From an uncultured Christensenella sp. (GTDB lineage Bacteria > Bacillota > Clostridia > Christensenellales > Pumilibacteraceae), in assembly GCA_910577945.1 (NCBI GenBank), contig CAJTNI010000010.1, positions 1 through 64,000 of the forward strand: 64,000 bases of DNA. Direction: 5' to 3'. Positions 58,738 through 64,000 of this stretch are shown here, one piece after another (the first letter of the stretch is position 1; the number at the start of each line of letters is the position of its first letter). The translations under genes were made by a program, and so were the position numbers. The notes beneath the pieces were generated by a model. It was not told where the DNA came from, did not search any database, and worked only from the letters and a program-made list of their open reading frames with translations.

Positions 58738-59721
58738 TTACGCTATCGAGAACTCGAACTCGGTAGTATTGTCGTACGGCTCGTCGGGCGTGCAAATGCC
58801 GCAATCGTCGGGGCATTGATGCACTCCGTCGGGGTGATACTCGGTCTCGAAGCACGTGGACATGTATCCTTCGAAATTGTCGCCGAACACCACCAAGCAC
58901 GGGTACGTCGTGCGCACCTGCATTTTTATGCCGCTGAGCGCCGAGTACAGCGAGCACGCCACGCTGTCCGTGCCGCGCGCGTCGAGGAAAAACGGGTGGT
59001 CGTATCCGCAGGTGTGGCGCTGTACGCTCTCGTCCTTTACGTACTCGCCCATCTTGTGCGGCGTGCGGAAATCGAACTGCGGCGCGACCTTTGCGATATC
59101 GCGCACAATCAGCCGCTCGTCGAGCACGCCCACGCGCGACGCGTTTATGTAAACGTCCTGTACGGACACGGGCTCGCGCAAATCGCCCGACATATTGAAA
59201 TACGCGTGATTGGTGAGGTTGAGCAGCGTTTTGCAGTCGGGGCGCGCGAAATACCGTATCGCGAGCTTGTTTTCGCGCTCGTATACGCGGTACGTAACGG
59301 CGACGGCGACGTTGCCGAAATACCCGCCCTCGCCGTCGGGGCTGTCATAAGCGAACTCGACCTCTGTATATTCCTCGCCGCGCCGCGTTTTCATAGAAAA
59401 CGCCTTGGTGTGAAAGCCCGTGCCGCCGCCGTGCAGATTGTCCGCGCCGTGGTTGTTCACTTCCAGCGAAGCGACGCGCCCGTCTATCTCGAAGCGCGCG
59501 TTCTCTATGCGCCCCGCCGTGCGGCCTATCGTCAAGCCGTGATATCCCGCGCCGTACCCGCCCGCGGCAAGCTTTGTCACCTCGCGGCTTGCGCCGTCGC
59601 GGTCGGGCGCTTTTATGCTCATTATCCCCGCGCCGAGCGCGCACAGCTTGACGGTCAGCCCCGTCGAATTGCTAAGCTCTACGGTCGCGTATTTCCCGAA
59701 TTTTCCGTCGGTTATTTTCAT
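58738..59721 (-). CDS. galM: Aldose 1-epimerase (galactose mutarotase)
   Basis: 327 residues. Interconverts alpha and beta galactose so that galactokinase receives the alpha form. Family motifs: GLTIGRTAGRIENARFEIDG, NNHGADNLHGGGTGFHTKAF with a catalytic-site His, LLNLTNHAYFNMSGD with the second His, and FETEYHPDGVHQCPD near the C-terminus. Last gene of galTKEM, 96 bp after galE. GGAGGG precedes the ATG. Confidence 0.95.
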   Translation of the reverse strand: MKITDGKFGKYATVELSNSTGLTVKLCALGAGIMSIKAPDRDGASREVTKLAAGGYGAGYHGLTIGRTAGRIENARFEIDGRVASLEVNNHGADNLHGGGTGFHTKAFSMKTRRGEEYTEVEFAYDSPDGEGGYFGNVAVAVTYRVYERENKLAIRYFARPDCKTLLNLTNHAYFNMSGDLREPVSVQDVYINASRVGVLDERLIVRDIAKVAPQFDFRTPHKMGEYVKDESVQRHTCGYDHPFFLDARGTDSVACSLYSALSGIKMQVRTTYPCLVVFGDNFEGYMSTCFETEYHPDGVHQCPDDCGICTPDEPYDNTTEFEFSIA

Positions 59722-59817
59722 TGCGTTTCCCTCCGTTTGTTTTTTTGCGTCGTTTCACGGCGCGCCGATTACATGCGCGCCCGAATAATCGGTTTGCCGT
59801 CAATCGTGCGTCGCCGA

Positions 59818-60831
<1,014 letters not shown>

Positions 60832-60883
60832 ATCACACCTCCGAATGGAAATTATTTACAGTCGTTACGATTTTTCAAACGCA

Positions 60884-62029
60884 TTAAAGCTTTGTAATCG
60901 TTATGCCGTCGCCGACGCGCGTTTCGTACACCTCTGCGTCGTATCCCGTCGCCGCCTTGTACTTTTCGAGCACGTGTTTTTTGAAATCCTCCACGCCGTC
61001 CGTTTTGACAAGCGACACCGTACAGCCGCCGAATCCGCCGCCCGTCATTCTCGACCCGAGGCACGCGGGGTGGCTTTGCGCCGCAAACGCGAGCGCGTCC
61101 AGCTCCTTGCCGGTCACCTCGTACAGTTCTTTGAGCGATTTATGCGAAGCGTCGAGCAACGCGCCCAGCTTAACCATGTCGCCCGACTTCATGGCGTCGG
61201 TCGCCGCCGCCACGCGCGCGCATTCGTCCACGACGTGCTTGGCGCGCGCGTACACGTTTGCCGACAGCACGGTCTTGTGCTTTTCCAAATCGGCGGCGGT
61301 AAGCTCCGCCAAACAGCCGATGCCCGTAAGCGGCGCAAGCAGCGCGAGCGCGGTTTCGGTCTCCGCCCTGCGCTCGTTGTACTTGCTCTCGACGAGGCTG
61401 TGCGGCTTTTTGCAGTTGATAATAACGAGCGAGCAATCGCCCGTATCGAGCGGCACGTATTCACAATCGAGCGTGGCACAGTCGAGCAGCAACGCGTGCC
61501 CCGCCTTGCCGCACGCCGACGTGTATTGGTCCATAACGCCGCAGTTTACGCCCACGTACTCGCGCTCCGCCGCCTGCGCCGCAAGCGCGATTTTGACCGC
61601 GTCCACGGGCGCGCCCGTAATCGCGCACATAGCCGCAATCGTAGACACCTCGATAGCCGCCGACGACGACAGCCCGCTCCCGAACGGAACGGTGCAGTCG
61701 TGCAGCATGTCGCAGCCCGCCAGCGGCAGCCCCGCGCGCTTGCCCATGAGCAGGCTTCCCGCCTGATAGTTGCCGTACTCGATATACTTGTAGTCGTCGA
61801 GCTTATCGAGGTCGAGCGACACCTCGCAGTCGAGCGTCGTCCATTTGAGATTGACGAAATTCGTGCCGTTGGGGCGCACGTACACGGTGTTGCACAGCGC
61901 GAGCGCCGCGGGAAACACCTTGCCGCCGCAGTAATCGACGTGCTCGCCGATAATATTCACGCGGCCAGCCGCGCTCACCTTGAACGCGTATTCGCGCTCC
62001 GCTTTTTTCAAAAGCTCCGTTCTTGTCAT
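60884..62029 (-). CDS. galK: Galactokinase
   Basis: 381 residues of the GHMP kinase family. Phosphorylates alpha-galactose to galactose-1-phosphate. Substrate motif GRVNIIGEHVDYCGG, ATP loop VPFGSGLSSSAAIEV, catalytic Asp in NCGVMDQYTSACG, and GGFGGCTVSLV. The ATG at 62029 shares one base with the galT stop (TAATG), so the genes are translationally coupled. Confidence 0.97.
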   Translation of the reverse strand: MTRTELLKKAEREYAFKVSAAGRVNIIGEHVDYCGGKVFPAALALCNTVYVRPNGTNFVNLKWTTLDCEVSLDLDKLDDYKYIEYGNYQAGSLLMGKRAGLPLAGCDMLHDCTVPFGSGLSSSAAIEVSTIAAMCAITGAPVDAVKIALAAQAAEREYVGVNCGVMDQYTSACGKAGHALLLDCATLDCEYVPLDTGDCSLVIINCKKPHSLVESKYNERRAETETALALLAPLTGIGCLAELTAADLEKHKTVLSANVYARAKHVVDECARVAAATDAMKSGDMVKLGALLDASHKSLKELYEVTGKELDALAFAAQSHPACLGSRMTGGGFGGCTVSLVKTDGVEDFKKHVLEKYKAATGYDAEVYETRVGDGITITKL

Positions 62030-63483
62030 TATAGCACCTTTTCCTTGATAAACTTGACGGTCAGCGCGTCGTCCTTGAACACCGCCGTGTTTTGCAGTAT
62101 GCGGCTGCAAATGCTGCCGAGCTCGACGCGTATAGCGTTTTCCGCCGCCGCCGCGTCCGTCTTGCCGTCGAGCAGTCGCAGTATTTCGCCGTACACGAAC
62201 GCGTAATCGGCGAGCGACTCGGGCAGTCCCTTGCCGCCGACGATACATTCCTTGATTTCGCCCAGCTCGCTTTCCAGCCGCCCGGGCAGTATGAACAGCC
62301 CCTGCGCCTCGATAAGCCCGATAGATTCCTTTTTGATTACGTGGAACTCGGGGTGCGCGTGGAACACGCCGTCGGGGTATTGCGCCGACGTAATATTGCT
62401 GCGCAAAATTATCGTCATTTCGTACCCGCGCTTCGTCTTGACGACCGTCGGGCTGATTGAGTTATGTATGCCGTCCGCGTCGGCATGGATAATGCCGAGC
62501 TCGGGCGCGTCGAAGCTCTCCCATGCGGCGCGCACGCGTTCGGACGCGCTCTCTATATCCGCGCGCGAGTTCGACACGACGCGCACCGCCGTACCCGCCC
62601 AATCGAGCACCTCGATTATCGCGCCGCTTGCGGTATCCTTAATAGTGCGCTTGGCTGCGGCGCGGTGCAGCGGCAGCGTCTCCCCGCCGCCCTGATAATG
62701 GTCGTGCGCCAATACGCTCCCGCCTATGCGCGGCAGCGCGGCGTTGCAGCCCAAAAAATAATGCGGGAAGCGGTCCACGAAATCCATAAGCCGCCCGAAC
62801 GTGCCGCGGTCTATGTGCATTGGCGTGTGCTCGTAATTTACGGCTATGCCGTGCTCGTTGAAATACCCGTACGGCGAATACTGCCAAAACCAAGACTGAC
62901 CGCCGAGCGTCACGTCCGCCGTGCGCAACGTGCGCTTGCCTCTGCCGCCGAACCCCTCGTTGGCATGGCAAATGGTGCAGCTAGGATACCCGCCGCCCAC
63001 CGAATTGCCCGCCGCCGCCTTTTTGGCGTCGCGAAACTCGGGCTTGGATTTGTTAATCGTTATTATAAGCCCGTTGCTCTCGAACCTCGGGTTTTTGTCG
63101 AGCTGCGCTTTTTTTACATAATTGTTATTTACGCAGTACGCGTAAAGCATATCGGTCGCCGCCTTGCCGCCGCCCGCCTTTTCGGCGGCGTCGAACGCCG
63201 CTTGCAGCGCCGAAGGGCTGAGCGACAGCGCGCCCATCACGCCGTCGCAATAGCGCTCGGCGTCCTCGCGCTCGAATACGCCGAGCTTTACGGCGTTGTC
63301 CGTAAACTCGCCCAACAGCTCGGCAATGCCGCGCTCGCCGCAATCCGCGCCCGTAGGCGCAAACGCCACGCCCAAAACGCCCTGCGCCGTGTTGCGCGCG
63401 TAATCGACGTCCTTGTCGGCGAGCATAAGCTTGCGCCGCGCAAAATCGACCAGCCTGTCAAAGCTTTCGTAAAATTCGAGCAT
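62029..63483 (-). CDS. galT: Galactose-1-phosphate uridylyltransferase, Firmicutes GalT2 type
   Basis: 484 residues, the length of the Gram-positive class II enzyme rather than the 350-residue E. coli type. Exchanges UMP between UDP-glucose and galactose-1-phosphate. Visible segments include CTICHANEGFGGRGKRTLR and the long FWQYSPYGYFNEHGIAVNYEHTPMHIDRGTFGRLMDFVDRFPHYFLGCNAALPRIGGSVLAHDHYQGG. First gene of galTKEM. GAGG precedes the ATG. Confidence 0.95.
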   Translation of the reverse strand: MLEFYESFDRLVDFARRKLMLADKDVDYARNTAQGVLGVAFAPTGADCGERGIAELLGEFTDNAVKLGVFEREDAERYCDGVMGALSLSPSALQAAFDAAEKAGGGKAATDMLYAYCVNNNYVKKAQLDKNPRFESNGLIITINKSKPEFRDAKKAAAGNSVGGGYPSCTICHANEGFGGRGKRTLRTADVTLGGQSWFWQYSPYGYFNEHGIAVNYEHTPMHIDRGTFGRLMDFVDRFPHYFLGCNAALPRIGGSVLAHDHYQGGGETLPLHRAAAKRTIKDTASGAIIEVLDWAGTAVRVVSNSRADIESASERVRAAWESFDAPELGIIHADADGIHNSISPTVVKTKRGYEMTIILRSNITSAQYPDGVFHAHPEFHVIKKESIGLIEAQGLFILPGRLESELGEIKECIVGGKGLPESLADYAFVYGEILRLLDGKTDAAAAENAIRVELGSICSRILQNTAVFKDDALTVKFIKEKVL

Positions 63484-63523
63484 AGTACCTCACAGTCTCC
63501 CGCAAATGCTTTATATTGTCAAT

Positions 63524-63552
63524 AGTTTAGCAAAAAGCGCGCGAGCGGTCAA
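63524..63552 (-). promoter_or_regulatory. Promoter of the galTKEM operon
   Basis: TTGACC (63547-63552), 17 bp, TAAACT (63524-63529), about 35 nt of leader. Confidence 0.7.
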
Positions 63553-63595
63553 GACAAATATTTACCGATATCGGAAAATTTTTTACATTTTTGGG

Positions 63596-63624
63596 TTGAC
63601 ACGCCGTTCGCGCCATATTATAAT
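63596..63624 (+). promoter_or_regulatory. Consensus promoter whose start site falls on the AraC-type ATG
   Basis: TTGACA (63596-63601), 17 bp, TATAAT (63619-63624). Only ACGGGC separates the -10 from the ATG at 63631, so the transcript is predicted to be leaderless. Confidence 0.85.
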
Positions 63625-63630
63625 ACGGGC

Positions 63631-64000
63631 ATGGGCGCGACCAAAGAACAATGGAAATACGGCGGCGGCGAACGCGTGTGGGCGGGGAAATACCTCAACT
63701 CGCAAAACCTGTTGCATTGGCACAGCGACTGCGAGCTGATTTACGCCGAGCGCGGCGCGCTGAACGTTACGGCGAGCGGCGCGACATACCGCCTTGACGC
63801 GGGCGGCGCAATGTTCATCGACAGTCAGTGCTTGCACAGGATAAGCGCCGTCGACGAAAGCTCGCTGCTTGCGACGGTCATTTTCGATTACGGCATAATC
63901 GAACCGTTTGCGAACGGGCTTGCGCTCGTCTCGCCCGTGCTGGAAAAGGATTACGGGCTGTTCGCACTCTACGGTGCGCTCATGAAAGAGCTTACGGAAA
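63631..64000 (+). CDS. AraC-family regulator, N-terminal sensor domain (cut by window edge)
   Basis: 123 codons are open to the right edge without a stop. The translation starts MGATKEQWKYGGGERVWAGK and contains NLLHWHSDCELIYAERGALNVTASGATYRLDAGGAMFIDSQCLHRI, the cupin-type arm of AraC/XylS regulators that bind sugars. The C-terminal helix-turn-helix pair would lie beyond 64000. Divergent from galTKEM, it is the obvious candidate for controlling galactose use. No ribosome site. Confidence 0.8.
   Translation, partial: MGATKEQWKYGGGERVWAGKYLNSQNLLHWHSDCELIYAERGALNVTASGATYRLDAGGAMFIDSQCLHRISAVDESSLLATVIFDYGIIEPFANGLALVSPVLEKDYGLFALYGALMKELTE

Overview
This 64 kb window comes from a spore-forming Bacillota (Clostridia-like) bacterium, most likely an uncultured anaerobic gut or sediment lineage. 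SpoIIR, SleB and YpeB point to endospores, rubrerythrin to anaerobic life, and strong GGAGG ribosome sites with TTGACA-17-TATAAT promoters to a Gram-positive. Coding DNA is GC-rich, and AT-rich promoters stand out against it. Nearly every gene is on the minus strand. The exceptions are two regulators with upstream divergent promoters, a small XRE repressor and a secreted-type amidase.

Layout. 0-0.5 kb: the end of an IS3/IS150-type insertion sequence. 0.5-8.4 kb: a repeat-rich membrane protein, an operon of a DUF1624-type membrane acyltransferase, an acyl-CoA ligase-like enzyme and a metallo-beta-lactamase hydrolase, then mnmG behind a small membrane protein. 8.7-14 kb: a polyamine ABC importer (potABCD) behind an XRE-cupin regulator. 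14-18 kb: two leucine-rich-repeat proteins and a flavodoxin-like protein in one operon. 18-23.4 kb: two tandem ABC-ATPase/FtsX-permease fusions. 23.5-28.3 kb: rubrerythrin, a ROK glucokinase, an acidic membrane protein, and corA preceded by a leader peptide. Next to corA is a probable small RNA whose promoter carries an operator and lies divergent to a small XRE repressor. 28.6-31.5 kb: spoIIR-sleB-ypeB. 31.6-34.5 kb: a lipoprotein, an amidase and a 60-bp tandem repeat array.

34.5-57.3 kb is carbohydrate-use DNA. A short cluster has lacI, a GH36 alpha-galactosidase lacking its N-terminal domain, and a GH2 enzyme. A large locus follows: a CUT1 sugar importer without its own ATPase, a YesL-like protein, a CBM9-like lipoprotein, GH43, GH2, a triple-lectin lipoprotein, GH31 with an inserted PA14 domain, and a giant Ig-like lipoprotein. 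A divergent ArsR-type regulator (57.5 kb) sits beside a perfect 24-bp palindrome. A 21/24 match to this palindrome lies upstream of the GH31 promoter at almost the same distance, which suggests one regulon. 58.7-64 kb: galT-galK-galE-galM (Leloir pathway), divergent from an AraC-type regulator cut by the window edge. Together the right half would bind and cut a plant-type or host glycan at the cell surface, import the oligosaccharides, and feed galactose and glucose into central metabolism.

No rRNA, tRNA or CRISPR array was seen. All assignments are from reading motifs and layout; no database search was possible.
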